64,000 bases of DNA from Olsenella intestinalis (GCF_023276655.1 NZ_JALGRK010000002.1:952433-1016432), one strand, 5' to 3'; numbered from the stretch's first letter, positions 20,836-30,973 are shown. Notes: generated by a model from the letters alone, not told the origin. A program made the numbers and translations.

Positions 20836-21347
20836 TGGAAATCGCCGTCGAGCCAAAATCCAGGGAAGACCTCAGGCGACTCGCATTCTCAATTAGAAAG
20901 GTGCTGGGTCTTGAGGACGAGCTTTACTTCCCGATCGTAGAGCTGCTCGACGTGCTCGAGGAGACGCTGCCCGGATTCTCCTACGAGATCATCGGCGACG
21001 GGGAGCTTCCACCTAAGAAGCACGCCGAGACCGACGTTGAAACCGGCGTGGTGCGCATCAAGCAGAGCGTGTACGACGGCGCCCGCCAGGGCAACGGTAG
21101 GGACCGCATGACGATCGCGCACGAGTTCGCCCACTTCATGACCTTGTGCTTTGTTGGCTTCAAGCTCTACCGCTCCTTCGACGACAGGCCTGTGGAAGCG
21201 TACCGCGATCCGGAATGGCAGGCCAAGTGCCTCGCAGGAGAGCTGCTGGTGCCCCACCACCTCGTAGGCAGCATGACCGCATGGGATGTCGCCGAGAAAT
21301 GCGGCGTATCGGAACCTGCGGCGCGGTACCAGCTGAAGAAGAGGTAG
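20835..21347 (+). CDS. ImmA/IrrE-family metallopeptidase
   Basis: DRMTIAHEFAHFMTL (HExxH); stop/start overlap with XRE gene (TAATGG). Confidence 0.88.
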   Translation: MEIAVEPKSREDLRRLAFSIRKVLGLEDELYFPIVELLDVLEETLPGFSYEIIGDGELPPKKHAETDVETGVVRIKQSVYDGARQGNGRDRMTIAHEFAHFMTLCFVGFKLYRSFDDRPVEAYRDPEWQAKCLAGELLVPHHLVGSMTAWDVAEKCGVSEPAARYQLKKR

Positions 21348-21559
21348 GCCATGGTCGCAATCCAAGAACACATTCGTTTGAATAGGAGGTCCAATCCGGA
21401 CACCTACCCCTAAAATGCCGCGCGCGCGATCAGCTGTTGGTAGCAGCGATTCGCGCGCACTGGCTGGACTGGCATATGCCAATCCCTGACAAAGAACATT
21501 ATGCCATCTCCAGCCTAACGATAGACACATCAGATTCTATTTTTAGATTGGAGGGCATA

Positions 21560-22279
21560 ATGATGCCTTCTATGAAAACGCTCGCCCCCGAGCCGGGCGA
21601 GAATCCCGATTGTCGCAAGAAACCGGCGCACCACGCTCGCGACGTGTTCCACTCCTGGATGCTGAAGGGGGCGGAATACGAGAAGCCCCTGGGCATGCCC
21701 AAACTCGCACCCGCCTACGCAGACCCCGACCGAATCATCGCGTTCTCGGACGCGATGAGCCCCAAATGGCACGACTTCGACTGCTTCGTTCATTTCTTCG
21801 AGGATGATTGCAGGATCGAGCGTTTCTGGAACAACCCGAAAGCCTACATCGGCAAACTGGGCAAATTCCAAGGGGTAATCGGGCTCGACTATAGCGTGTG
21901 CTGGGACTTCCCAGCGGCGCTGAAGGACTACAACCATTGGCGAAACTCGGTCTGCACCTACTGGCTGCAGCAACACCTTCCTTGTGCTGTGCCCCAGGCG
22001 CGTTGCGAGGACGGGGACTACGAATCGGTGCTGGCGGGCTTCCCGAAGAACTCGACCATCGCCATCGGCGCGCGCTCCATGGTCCGCGACCTCGCCGACC
22101 GCGCAGTGCTGGTGAAATCGGTCGAGAACATTGTCGACTTCCTCGAGCCGAAAAACCTGCTCTGGTACGGCAGCGACCAGTATGGGGTCGCTGACTACCC
22201 GCGCTCCAAAGGGATTCCGGTGCACATGTACCCGGCGAAAGGGCGTGGCAACCTCGACCACCACGGCGGTGAGCTCTGA
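21560..22279 (+). CDS. DUF4417-type protein
   Basis: DRIIAFSDAMSPKWHDFDCFVHFFEDDCRIERFWNNPKAYIGKLGKFQGVIGLDYSVCWD...; ggagggc SD before ATG 21560. Confidence 0.7.
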   Translation: MMPSMKTLAPEPGENPDCRKKPAHHARDVFHSWMLKGAEYEKPLGMPKLAPAYADPDRIIAFSDAMSPKWHDFDCFVHFFEDDCRIERFWNNPKAYIGKLGKFQGVIGLDYSVCWDFPAALKDYNHWRNSVCTYWLQQHLPCAVPQARCEDGDYESVLAGFPKNSTIAIGARSMVRDLADRAVLVKSVENIVDFLEPKNLLWYGSDQYGVADYPRSKGIPVHMYPAKGRGNLDHHGGEL

Positions 22280-22692
22280 TGGGCGGACACAGCAGCGGCG
22301 GGCTGTTCCCAGGGGCGTCGGGACCTGTCGACAACAGCCTGGATTCGGGCTTGGGAGGCGGTACAATACCCGAAGCAGAAACTAGAGCTTCATCGCCGGA
22401 AGTCGGGAGTGCACGCGAACGTCTGCTGGACGAAGCCACCACTGACGAGGCGCGCAGGATAGTCAAAGAACTCTACAGGCCGAATGCCGAAACCGGCGAC
22501 GGCGGAACGGCTGATGCGATTCGCGAACAGCTGCGTACCGGCGAGATGGTCGGAGGAAAAGACCATATCCGGAAGGGGCGCGAGCGTCTTCGCCAGATAG
22601 AGAAGATTCTCACCAGTAATCCCGACCATCCCGATAGAGCATTGCTGGAGAGACTGAGAGACGATCTTGAAGACGCACTTGGGGGTGCCTAA
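22279..22692 (+). CDS. Small protein resembling a polymorphic-toxin C-terminal tip
   Basis: Gly/Ser-rich start MGGHSSGGLFPGASGP; TADAIREQLRTGEMVGGKDHIRKGRERLRQIEKILTSNPDHPDRALLERLRDDLEDALGG; ATGA overlap with upstream gene. Confidence 0.5.
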   Translation: MGGHSSGGLFPGASGPVDNSLDSGLGGGTIPEAETRASSPEVGSARERLLDEATTDEARRIVKELYRPNAETGDGGTADAIREQLRTGEMVGGKDHIRKGRERLRQIEKILTSNPDHPDRALLERLRDDLEDALGGA

Positions 22693-22693
22693 G

Positions 22694-23041
22694 ATGAACG
22701 AAAGGCAAATGAACGAGTCACTGCTGGCTGCATTCCCCGAGCTTAAAAACGAGTTCGAAAAGTATGTGTCGTGGCAGGACGGCATGGATACTGGAGCTTT
22801 TCTAACTTATGAGGACGTCTTTCGTCCGCATATAGAGCGAGCAATCGAGAACGGAGACGCGGACTTCCTCGACAGAGCGGGCGCCTTTATAGAGGATCTT
22901 TACCTCACCGAAGAGGAGTACGCGGTTAACGTCGTCTACGTCGGGATCCTTGAGGGGCTGAAAGCGAACTGCGACAACGAGGCGGTTCGATCGTTCCTGA
23001 AGCCCATAACCCAGAGGGAGTTCGACGAGCTCAAATACTAG
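22694..23041 (+). CDS. Hypothetical protein, possible immunity protein (DUF7674-like)
   Basis: Small acidic protein MNERQMNESLLAAFPELKNEFEKYVSWQDGMDTGAFLTYEDVF... directly after the toxin-like ORF. Confidence 0.5.
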   Translation: MNERQMNESLLAAFPELKNEFEKYVSWQDGMDTGAFLTYEDVFRPHIERAIENGDADFLDRAGAFIEDLYLTEEEYAVNVVYVGILEGLKANCDNEAVRSFLKPITQREFDELKY

Positions 23042-23090
23042 CTTTATTGGGCATGTGCTAAGCCGAGGAAAACGCATCGACGCCTTATCT

Positions 23091-23131
23091 AGCAGGCGCT
23101 CTGCGGATTCCTCGGCTTAGTCTCTTTCTCG
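23091..23131 (-). repeat. Right inverted repeat of accessory island
   Basis: agcaggcgctctgcggattcctcggcttagtctctttctcgg; also pairs locally with ctaagccgaggaa at 23058-23070. Confidence 0.8.
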
Positions 23132-23237
23132 GGTTAATGCAGGCTATGCCGATATCGACATAGTATCCATTGGCACGGGCGCACCCGCGAGACGGCGCGG
23201 GGCGCGGGCATGCTCTTCTCGGCGGCGCGGGGCGCAC

Positions 23238-23840
23238 CTAGCCGAAGATGGACTTGGTGTCCTCGATGCCCGTGGGATAGAGCTGCTGGTAGCGCGTGTA
23301 GGCGTCGTTCACGCGGACGAGGTAGGCGGCCGTCTCGGCGTACTGGATCTGCTTGGAGACGTCGGCGCCGTTCTGGAGCCACGAGGAGACCGAGCCGAGG
23401 CCGGCGTTGTAGGCGGCGATGACCTCGTCCTGCGTGTTGAGGTTCTTCTGCAGGTAGCTGAGGTAGGCCGTGCCGAACTCGATGTTGGTCTCGGCGTTGG
23501 TGAGGTTGTTTGGGTCGTAGGCGTCGCCGTCGACGAGTCCGAGGCGCACGAGCTCGCTGGAGGTCGTGGGCATGAGCTGCATGAGGCCGACCGCGCCGGC
23601 GCCCGACACGGCCTTGTCGTCCCAGTTGGACTCGCACTTGATGACGGCGCAGATGAGGTGCTCGTCGACGCCGTAGCGCTGCGAGGCGCTCTTGATGATG
23701 CTCGCGTGGTGCACCGGGAAGAGCAGGCCGCGCACGAGGCCGGTGGGCGCGAAGCTGATGCCCGCGGACACGAGGCAGAACACGAGCATGATGGCGATGG
23801 GCACCGTGCGGTACCACCTGAAGAATCTATCGCTGCCCAT
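23238..23840 (-). CDS. Lytic transglycosylase (SLT domain)
   Basis: VDEHLICAVIKCESNWDDKAVSGAGAVGLMQLMP...NIEFGTAYLSYL...VIAAYNAGLG. Confidence 0.92.
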   Translation of the reverse strand: MGSDRFFRWYRTVPIAIMLVFCLVSAGISFAPTGLVRGLLFPVHHASIIKSASQRYGVDEHLICAVIKCESNWDDKAVSGAGAVGLMQLMPTTSSELVRLGLVDGDAYDPNNLTNAETNIEFGTAYLSYLQKNLNTQDEVIAAYNAGLGSVSSWLQNGADVSKQIQYAETAAYLVRVNDAYTRYQQLYPTGIEDTKSIFG

Positions 23841-24459
23841 GCGGGTCCCCCTTGATCAGTTGCTTTGCGGTTCGGTCGGCCCACCAGGCGCGGACCTGGT
23901 CGAGCAGGTGCGCGAGGTCGCCGTCGTTTGCGATCTCCGCGTCGGCGTGCGCGCGGAGGTAGTCGTCGGATGGCTGGTGCTCGAGGCGTTGGTCGAAATC
24001 TGCGGGCGCCATGCCGCGGTCGCGGGCGCGCTCGCGGCGGGCGTCGGTCGGACAGGTCACGACGAGGACCTCGTCGGCGAGCGCGTGCGCGTCGCCCAGG
24101 CGGTCGAGCAGCGGCACCTCGACGAGGGCACAGGCGACGTCGTCGGCCTCGGCCGCGGCGAGGCGGCGCTCGAGCTCGCGCGTGATGTGCGGCAGCTCGA
24201 TGGCCTCGAGACGCGCCGTGGCCTCTGCCGAGGCGAACGCGCGGCTGGCAAGAAGGGCACGGTCGAGGCGGCCGCTCTTCTCGTCCAGAAGGTCGGCGCC
24301 GAACGCCGCCGCGACCTCGGCCGTGCAGGCGGTTCCGGGCGCCAGGACGTCGCGCGAGACCTGGTCGAGGTCGATGCGGCGGGCGCCGAGGCGCTCGAGC
24401 TCGGCGGCGGCGGTGGACTTCCCGGAGGCGATGCCCCCGGCGAGGATAACCTTGTACAC
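23827..24459 (-). CDS. coaE: Dephospho-CoA kinase
   Basis: VYKVILAGGIASGKSTAAAELERLGARRIDLDQVSRDVL; probable GTG start. Confidence 0.85.
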   Translation of the reverse strand: MYKVILAGGIASGKSTAAAELERLGARRIDLDQVSRDVLAPGTACTAEVAAAFGADLLDEKSGRLDRALLASRAFASAEATARLEAIELPHITRELERRLAAAEADDVACALVEVPLLDRLGDAHALADEVLVVTCPTDARRERARDRGMAPADFDQRLEHQPSDDYLRAHADAEIANDGDLAHLLDQVRAWWADRTAKQLIKGDPHGQR

Positions 24460-24554
24460 GGGCACCCCCCTCGGGTCGCGCGCGGTGGCTGGCGGGATAG
24501 CACAGACCGGCCAGCCCTGGGGCCAGCCGGTCGGAAGGTCGTCGAGCGGTGTGG

Positions 24555-24959
24555 CTACGAGCGGAAGTCGAACTTCTGCTTGCAGCGCGGGCACGTGACG
24601 CTGATGTGGCCCTTGCCACGCGGGACGCGGAGGCGCTGGTGGCAGTTGGGGCAGGTCACGTGGCGATAGACGCGCGCGTCCTTGAACGCCGCGACGGGGT
24701 TTGAGACCCAGGGGCGCACGGGGCCGAGCTTCTCGGCGAAGGCCATGCTCTCCTTGCGGCGGGCGTTGACGTTGGGCGAGACGATGCGGAAGATGGCGTA
24801 CGCCACGAGGGCGAGCGCGATCAGGCTGATGATGCCGTTGTTGGCGAAGAAGTTGATGATGACGAGGATGACGGCGAGCTCGATCGACGCGAGGGCCAGC
24901 TCGTCGGAGCCGTTGCGACCGCGCATGAACTCTTGGACCTTGGACATGAAGTCGTTCAT
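24555..24959 (-). CDS. Membrane protein with C-terminal zinc ribbon
   Basis: TM segment plus CPNCHQRLRVPRGKGHISVTCPRCKQKFDF. Confidence 0.75.
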   Translation of the reverse strand: MNDFMSKVQEFMRGRNGSDELALASIELAVILVIINFFANNGIISLIALALVAYAIFRIVSPNVNARRKESMAFAEKLGPVRPWVSNPVAAFKDARVYRHVTCPNCHQRLRVPRGKGHISVTCPRCKQKFDFRS

Positions 24960-25100
24960 TGGTGTTGCCTCTCAAGCCACGTAGTGGGTCATGTAGTCAA
25001 AACTCAGCTTTTCCATTATGCCAGTTTTCTATGCGTCGCCCGCAAAGCACCATACAGATTGCGCCGTTGCGGACGAGCGTGCCTGCAGGCGAGACGTTTG

Positions 25101-25250
25101 CTGAGATTACGGAATCGACGCAGACGATTACTCAGATTTCAGAATCGACGCAGAAAATTACTGAGATTACGGAAAGGACGCATTTTATTACTCAGATTTC
25201 AGATTTGACACGCCGAATTACTGAGATTTCAGAATGGACGCACGCCAGCG
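25101..25250 (-). repeat. 30-bp-period repeat, 5 units (cluster A)
   Basis: Units start at 25101, 25131, 25161, 25191, 25221: CTSAGATTWCRGAATSGACGCANNNNATTA. Confidence 0.9.
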
Positions 25251-25305
25251 CGGCGCCGAAGGAGCTGACAAGTCGTCTACCTCGTCATTCCTTAGGAGTG
25301 CAGAT

Positions 25306-25430
25306 TCGGAGGCGGTGTCAAATCTGTAATCTCAGTAATTTGAGGTGACTTTTCCGTAATTCGAGTAATCGGGCGTGACAAATCCGTTATTCGAGTAATT
25401 ATCTGCGTCGATTCCGTTATTTGGGTAATC
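25306..25430 (+). repeat. Same 30-bp repeat in opposite orientation, about 4 units (cluster B)
   Basis: TAAT..tgcgtcgattCCGTAATTCGAG-type units at about 25306, 25336, 25366, 25396. Confidence 0.85.
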
Positions 25431-25504
25431 CACGGCAGCCCTCACGGAAGCGGGACGACGCGCCACCGCACGCCGCCCCGCACTAACTCCCTATCAGGCA
25501 GGCC

Positions 25505-26560
25505 CTACGCCCTGCCCTCCCCCATCACATACGCGCGGGCGAGCTTCTCGGTCTCGACGATCGCGTCGACGTGGCAGCGCTCGCGGCCGTGAGAGTTCAA
25601 ACACGCCATGCCGAACGCCCCGTGGCGCAGGTCGTGGTCGAGGTGCGACGCGGCGTTCGCGTCGGTCGAGTAGTGGAAGCACACCTGCGTGTCCCACTTG
25701 TCGGCGTCGCAGTGCTCCTTGGCGCAGCGGATGAGCTGGTTGGTGAGGTCCCAGTCGTAAGGACCCTTGGCGTCGGAGGCGATCACGCCGACGTGGTGCT
25801 CGTTGGAGTCGTAGTCGGGCCCGAGCAGCGTGATGTCGACGGCCACGTACTCGCTCACGCCCTCGGGCACGAAGGCCCCGCCGTGGCCGATCTCCTCGTA
25901 CATGGGGAACGCGAACAGCGTGTCGAACGCGGGCTTCTGGCCGGTCTCCTTGAGCCACCTCAGGACGTCGAGAAGAGCTGCAACCGCGGCCTTGTCATCG
26001 ATGTGCCTCGAGACGATGTAGCCGTTCTCGAAGGCCTCGAACTGCGGGTCGATCGAGATGATCGCACCCTCGGTGATGCCGAGTGCGCGGGCGTCGGCCG
26101 GGCAGGCCACGTCGGCGATCACGCTCACGCTCATCGTGTTCTCGTCGCGCTCGGCCGAGCGGCAGTCCTCGAACACGTGCACCGAGTGCTTGTTGCAGAT
26201 GACCTGGCCCATGACGACCTCGCCGCCGCGACAGTGGATGCGGCAGGTCACGCCCTCGATGGCGTGGTAGTTGATGCCGCCGAGCATACGCACGCGCAGC
26301 GTGCCGTCGTCGTTGAAGCCGCGCACGATCAGGCCGATCGTGTCGAGGTGCGCGCCCACGCACACCGTCTTCGACGAGTCGGCCCCCTCGACGCGCACGT
26401 AGGCCGTCGCCTTGTTGTCGCAGAACATCTCGTAGCCCATCTTCGCGAAGGCCTCGCGCAGGTACGCGTGGATGTCAGCGTAGTAGCCCACGGGACTGTC
26501 GACCTCGACGAGCTCGTGCAGCGTGTCAATCAGGTACTTCGAATCTATCTGGTAGGACAT
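25505..26560 (-). CDS. M42-family aminopeptidase
   Basis: VGAHLDTIGLIVRGFNDDGTLRVRMLGGIN, HIDDKAAVAALLDVL, FAFPMYEEIGHGGA. Confidence 0.9.
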   Translation of the reverse strand: MSYQIDSKYLIDTLHELVEVDSPVGYYADIHAYLREAFAKMGYEMFCDNKATAYVRVEGADSSKTVCVGAHLDTIGLIVRGFNDDGTLRVRMLGGINYHAIEGVTCRIHCRGGEVVMGQVICNKHSVHVFEDCRSAERDENTMSVSVIADVACPADARALGITEGAIISIDPQFEAFENGYIVSRHIDDKAAVAALLDVLRWLKETGQKPAFDTLFAFPMYEEIGHGGAFVPEGVSEYVAVDITLLGPDYDSNEHHVGVIASDAKGPYDWDLTNQLIRCAKEHCDADKWDTQVCFHYSTDANAASHLDHDLRHGAFGMACLNSHGRERCHVDAIVETEKLARAYVMGEGRA

Positions 26561-26596
26561 GGCATCTCCTCGATGACGTAATCTCCCCGGGCGGGC

Positions 26597-27856
26597 CTAC
26601 TCGGCCGCGCCCTGCGGACGCGCGTAGAGCGCGACGAGCTCCTGCAGCATATCGAGCATGGCCTCCAGCTCGGGCACCGGCACGAACTCGCGCACGCCGT
26701 GCGCGTTGTAGTAACAGGCCGACAGGTTCGCGCAGGCGAAGCCGCGGAAGCTCAGCTGCGATCCGTCGGTGCCGCCGCGCATGGGTACGCACTCCATCTC
26801 CGTTCCCACCGACGCGAACGCCTCGCGCGCGTTGTCGATCAGGTGCCGGTACTCGGGCTTGCACACCACGTCGGCCAGGTTGCGGTACTGGTCGTGGATC
26901 TCGATCGTCAGCACCTCCTGGCCATAGGTCTGGTTCACGAACTCAACGGCGCGCCTCATCGTCTCCTTGCGCGCCTCGACCTTCGCCGCGTCGTGGTCGC
27001 GGATGATGTAGTCGGCCAGGGCCTCCTCACAGTTGCCCTCAATGCGCTCGAGGTAGTAGAAGCCGTCGTAGCCCTCCGTGAACTCGGGCCGCTCCTGCGG
27101 CGGCACGAGCGCGTGGAACTTGAAGATGGCCTCGCTCGCGTTGATCATCGTCCCCTTTGCCGTGCCCGTGTGCACCGACAGCCCCTTGGCGCGCACCTTG
27201 GCCTCGGCCGCGTTGAACGTCTCGTAGCTGCACTCGCCCAAGGGGCCGCCGTCGATCGTGTAGCCAAAGCTCGCCCCGAACTCGTCGATGTCGAGAAGAG
27301 CGGCCCCGTGGCCGATCTCCTCGTCGGGAACGAAGCTCACGGCCAGCCGCGGGTGCGGAAGAGCCGGGTTCTCCTTGAGGCGCGCGAGCAGCGACACGAC
27401 GAGCGCGACGCCCGCCTTGTCGTCGCCGCCCAGAAGCGATGTGCCGTCCGAGCAGACGAGGTCCCAGCCCACCATGTGCTCGAGGCACTCGTTGGTCTCG
27501 GGGCTGACGAAGACCTCCTTGCCGTCGCGGCCGACCCCTATCGTCATGCGACCGCCCTCGTAGCGCTTGAGCTGCGGGCGCACCACGTCGCCGTAGGTCT
27601 GCCACGCGGTGTCGATGTGGCAGCAGAAGCCCAGCGTCGGCAGGTCCTCGCAGCCCTCGCTCGCCGGCCAGTGGGCGATCACGTACGCGTGCTCGCTCAC
27701 GCTCACGTCCTCGGCGCCCAGCTCGCGCAGGTCGTCGGCGACCATCCTCGCGATGTCGAACTGGCACACCGTGGAGGGCACGACGTCCGCGCTCAGCGGA
27801 TCCGACTGCGACGCGACCGCGCAGTACCTCATGAACCGATCGACTACGTCACTCAT
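26597..27856 (-). CDS. pepT: Peptidase T (tripeptide aminopeptidase)
   Basis: LGFCCHIDTAWQ, GTSLLGGDDKAGVALVVSLL, VSFVPDEEIGHGAALLD. Confidence 0.92.
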   Translation of the reverse strand: MSDVVDRFMRYCAVASQSDPLSADVVPSTVCQFDIARMVADDLRELGAEDVSVSEHAYVIAHWPASEGCEDLPTLGFCCHIDTAWQTYGDVVRPQLKRYEGGRMTIGVGRDGKEVFVSPETNECLEHMVGWDLVCSDGTSLLGGDDKAGVALVVSLLARLKENPALPHPRLAVSFVPDEEIGHGAALLDIDEFGASFGYTIDGGPLGECSYETFNAAEAKVRAKGLSVHTGTAKGTMINASEAIFKFHALVPPQERPEFTEGYDGFYYLERIEGNCEEALADYIIRDHDAAKVEARKETMRRAVEFVNQTYGQEVLTIEIHDQYRNLADVVCKPEYRHLIDNAREAFASVGTEMECVPMRGGTDGSQLSFRGFACANLSACYYNAHGVREFVPVPELEAMLDMLQELVALYARPQGAAE

Positions 27857-27860
27857 CAGG

Positions 27861-28898
27861 CTATGCTTCCTTTCCGGCCACGAACTGGCGCTCGGCCTCG
27901 CTCAGGCTCTCGTCGAACAGGTGGCAGCGGCACGCGTGGCCGGGCTCCACCTCGAACTTCTCGGGAACCCGCTCGCGGCACACGGCCATGCACTTCGGGC
28001 AGCGCGTGCTGAACGCGCAGCCGCTCGGCGGGTTGGTGGGGCTGGGCACGTCGCCCTGCAGGATCCTCTTGTCCTGGATGCGCTCGTCGGCGATGCGCGG
28101 GATGACGTCCAGGAGCGCCTGCGTGTACGGGTGAAGCGGATTCGAGAAGAGCTCGTCCGCGCTCGCGAGCTCCATCGCGTGACCCAGGTACATGACCATG
28201 ACCGTGTCGGCGATGTGCTTGACGACCGACAGGTCGTGGCTGATGAAGACGTAGGACAGGCCGAGCTCGTCCTGGAGGCGCTCGAGCAGGTTGATGACCT
28301 TGGCCTGAACCGAGACGTCGAGGGCGCTCACCGGCTCGTCGCAGACCACGACCTCGGGCACGAGCGCGATCGCGCGGGCGATGCCGATGCGCTGGCGCTG
28401 GCCACCCGAGAACTCGTGCGGGTAGCGGTACTTGTAGCTGAGGTCGAGGCCCACGGCCTCCATCACGCGCTCGACGCGGGCGTCGCGCTCCTCGCGCGTC
28501 TTGTAGGTGCCCGCGATGTCGATCGGCTCCGCGATGATGTCGGCCACGGTCATGCGCGGGTTGAGCGAGCTGTACGGGTCCTGGAAGATGAGCTTCATCT
28601 TCTGGCGCGCACGCGTGAGTTCGGCGCCCGAAAGTGCCGTGAGCTCCTCGCCGTCGAGGTAGACCGTGCCCGAGGTGGGCTCCGTCAGGCGCAGGACGCA
28701 CTTGCCGGTCGTCGACTTGCCGCAGCCGGACTCGCCCACGATGGCGAAGGTCTCGCCGCGCCTCAGCTCGAACGACACGTCCTCGAGGGCGTGAACGTAG
28801 CTCTTGGCGCGACCGAAGACGCCCTTCTTGACGGGGTAGCGCTTGACGAGGTGCTCGACCTTGAGCACGACGTCCTTCTCGTCGATGTTCTTGCCCAT
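27861..28898 (-). CDS. oppF: Oligopeptide ABC transporter ATP-binding protein OppF-like
   Basis: Walker [18 protein letters not shown], signature LSGGQ-like [17 protein letters not shown]. Confidence 0.9.
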   Translation of the reverse strand: MGKNIDEKDVVLKVEHLVKRYPVKKGVFGRAKSYVHALEDVSFELRRGETFAIVGESGCGKSTTGKCVLRLTEPTSGTVYLDGEELTALSGAELTRARQKMKLIFQDPYSSLNPRMTVADIIAEPIDIAGTYKTREERDARVERVMEAVGLDLSYKYRYPHEFSGGQRQRIGIARAIALVPEVVVCDEPVSALDVSVQAKVINLLERLQDELGLSYVFISHDLSVVKHIADTVMVMYLGHAMELASADELFSNPLHPYTQALLDVIPRIADERIQDKRILQGDVPSPTNPPSGCAFSTRCPKCMAVCRERVPEKFEVEPGHACRCHLFDESLSEAERQFVAGKEA

Positions 28899-28901
28899 GG
28901 G

Positions 28902-30005
28902 CTACTCACCCCATCCCTTCCGGTACTTCCAGCATGCGACCAGGTGGTTCTCGTCCCCCTCGACAGGAAGCATCTCAGGCGCCTGCTGGCGGCAGATGTC
29001 CTTGGCAAACGGGCAGCGCGGATGGAAGGGACAGCCCTTCGGCATCTCGGAGAGCATCGGCACGTTGCCCGGGATCGCGTAGAGCGTGTCCACGGCGTTG
29101 TCGATCGAGGGGATCGAGTCGATCAGCCCGCGCGAGTACGGGTGCAGCGGGTTGACGAAGAGCTCGGGCGCGAGCGTGTACTCGACCTTGTGGCCCGCGT
29201 ACATGACGAGAACCCAGTCGGCCATCTCGGAGACGACGCCCATGTCATGGGTGATGAGCATCACCGCGGTGCCAAGCTCTTCTCGCATGCGGTCGATGAG
29301 CTGCAGGATCTGCGCCTGGATCGTGACGTCGAGCGCCGTGGTGGGCTCGTCGCAGATGAGCAGCTCCGGCTGGCAGGCGAGCGCCATCGCGATCATGATG
29401 CGCTGGCGCATGCCGCCCGACAGCTCGTGCGGGTAGCTCCGGAAGACCTTCTCGGGCGCGGGGATGCCCACGAGCCTGATCATCTCGAGGGCGCGCGCGT
29501 CGGCGTCGGCCTTGCTCATCTTGGGGTTGTGCACGAGGATGCCCTCACGGATCTGCTTGCCCGCGCACATGACGGGGTTGAGCGAGGTCATGGGCTCCTG
29601 GAAGATCATGCCGATCTTGCTGCCGCGGTAGGAGCGCATCTCCTCGGGCGTGAGCTTGACGAGGTCGGCGCCCGACAGCTCGATCGAGCCGTTGGTGACC
29701 TTGGCGGGCGGCGTCGGCAGAAGGCCCATGATCGACAGGGCCGTCATCGACTTGCCGCAGCCGCTCTCGCCCACGACGGCGAGCGTCTCGCCCTTGCGCA
29801 TCTCGAACGACAGGCTCGTGATGGCGGGCAGCGCCCCGTCCTCGGTGAAGAGCGTCACGTTGAGGTCCCTCACGCGGAGAAGCACCTCGCGCTGCGCGTT
29901 GGTGTCGAGCCGCTCCTGCGTGAGCTCGCGCCCGCGCTCGCGATACTGGTCGGAGACGACGTCGGTGGTGGTCCGGCCGAGCCGCTCCCTCTCCTCTTCG
30001 GTCAT
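28902..30005 (-). CDS. oppD: Oligopeptide ABC transporter ATP-binding protein OppD-like
   Basis: [51 protein letters not shown]. Confidence 0.9.
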   Translation of the reverse strand: MTEEERERLGRTTTDVVSDQYRERGRELTQERLDTNAQREVLLRVRDLNVTLFTEDGALPAITSLSFEMRKGETLAVVGESGCGKSMTALSIMGLLPTPPAKVTNGSIELSGADLVKLTPEEMRSYRGSKIGMIFQEPMTSLNPVMCAGKQIREGILVHNPKMSKADADARALEMIRLVGIPAPEKVFRSYPHELSGGMRQRIMIAMALACQPELLICDEPTTALDVTIQAQILQLIDRMREELGTAVMLITHDMGVVSEMADWVLVMYAGHKVEYTLAPELFVNPLHPYSRGLIDSIPSIDNAVDTLYAIPGNVPMLSEMPKGCPFHPRCPFAKDICRQQAPEMLPVEGDENHLVACWKYRKGWGE

Positions 30006-30016
30006 GCTACCCCTCC

Positions 30017-30973
30017 CTACGAGCGCATCTTGGGATCGAGCGCGTCACGCAGCGCGTCGCCAAGAAGGTTGAAGGCCATTACGGTCACGATGATTGCGAT
30101 GCCCGGGACGATCGAGTAGTTCGGGTTCGACTGGATGTAGGGCTGAGAGGCCGAGATCATCTGGCCCCAGCTCGACATCGGCGGCTGGACGCCGAGGCCC
30201 AGGAAGGACAGGGACGCCTCCGAGAGGATCGCGTTGGGGATGCCCAGGGTCGAGACGACGATGAGGGTCGAGACGCAGTTGGGAAGCAGGTGCTTCATGA
30301 TGATGCGCCAGCTCTTGCCGCCCGAGAGGATGCACGACTGGATGTACTCGGAACCCTTGAGGCGCATCACGTCGCCGCGCACGAGGCGCGCCGTCGACGT
30401 CCACATGAGAAGTCCGAGCGCCACGTAGAGGTTCACGAGGCCCGGCCCCATGACGAACATGACGACGATCGCGAAGAGCAGAAACGGGAAGGACGAGAAG
30501 ACCTGGATCACGAAGGAGATCACGGCGTCGACCTTGCCGCCGAAGTAGCCCGCGAAGACGCCCGCCAGAAAGCCGATGACCAGGGCGATTGCCTGCGAGA
30601 CCACGCCGACCGAGAGCGAGACGCGGCAGCCGAAGATGACGCGCGAGAGGATGTCGCGGCCGAACTCGTCGGTGCCGAAGACGTGCGCGGCGCTGGGGCC
30701 GGCCAGCATGTTGGAGAGCTCCTGGGCGTCGGGGTCGCAGGGCGCGAGCACGGGCGCAACGATCGCCACGATGACGAGAAGGGCGACCACCACGAGGCAG
30801 GCCATGCCCAGCTTGTTCTTCTTGAAGATGTTCCAGCTCACGGCCCAGTAGCTCGAGGCGCGGCGCGCGGGCGCGCCCGTGCGCTCCGCGGTCAGGGCCT
30901 CCGCGGCCCCCGCGGCCACGCGCTCGGCCTCCTGCACCTTGCGGCTGCTCTTGTCGCTGTTGAGAAGTGCCAT
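30017..30973 (-). CDS. oppC: Oligopeptide ABC transporter permease OppC-like
   Basis: MALLNSDKSSRK...; HVFGTDEFGRDILSRVIFGCRVSLSVG. Confidence 0.9.
   Translation of the reverse strand: MALLNSDKSSRKVQEAERVAAGAAEALTAERTGAPARRASSYWAVSWNIFKKNKLGMACLVVVALLVIVAIVAPVLAPCDPDAQELSNMLAGPSAAHVFGTDEFGRDILSRVIFGCRVSLSVGVVSQAIALVIGFLAGVFAGYFGGKVDAVISFVIQVFSSFPFLLFAIVVMFVMGPGLVNLYVALGLLMWTSTARLVRGDVMRLKGSEYIQSCILSGGKSWRIIMKHLLPNCVSTLIVVSTLGIPNAILSEASLSFLGLGVQPPMSSWGQMISASQPYIQSNPNYSIVPGIAIIVTVMAFNLLGDALRDALDPKMRS

Noticed and set aside
24959-25348. Repeat protein ORF with decapeptide repeats (ITEITESTQT ITQISESTQK...)
   Set aside because: The 30-bp period is divisible by three, so an open frame arises automatically; no convincing start, and the second cluster is inverted and not in the same frame
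25101-25430. CRISPR array
   Set aside because: Period is 30 bp with no interleaved unique spacers, orientation flips midway, and no cas genes nearby
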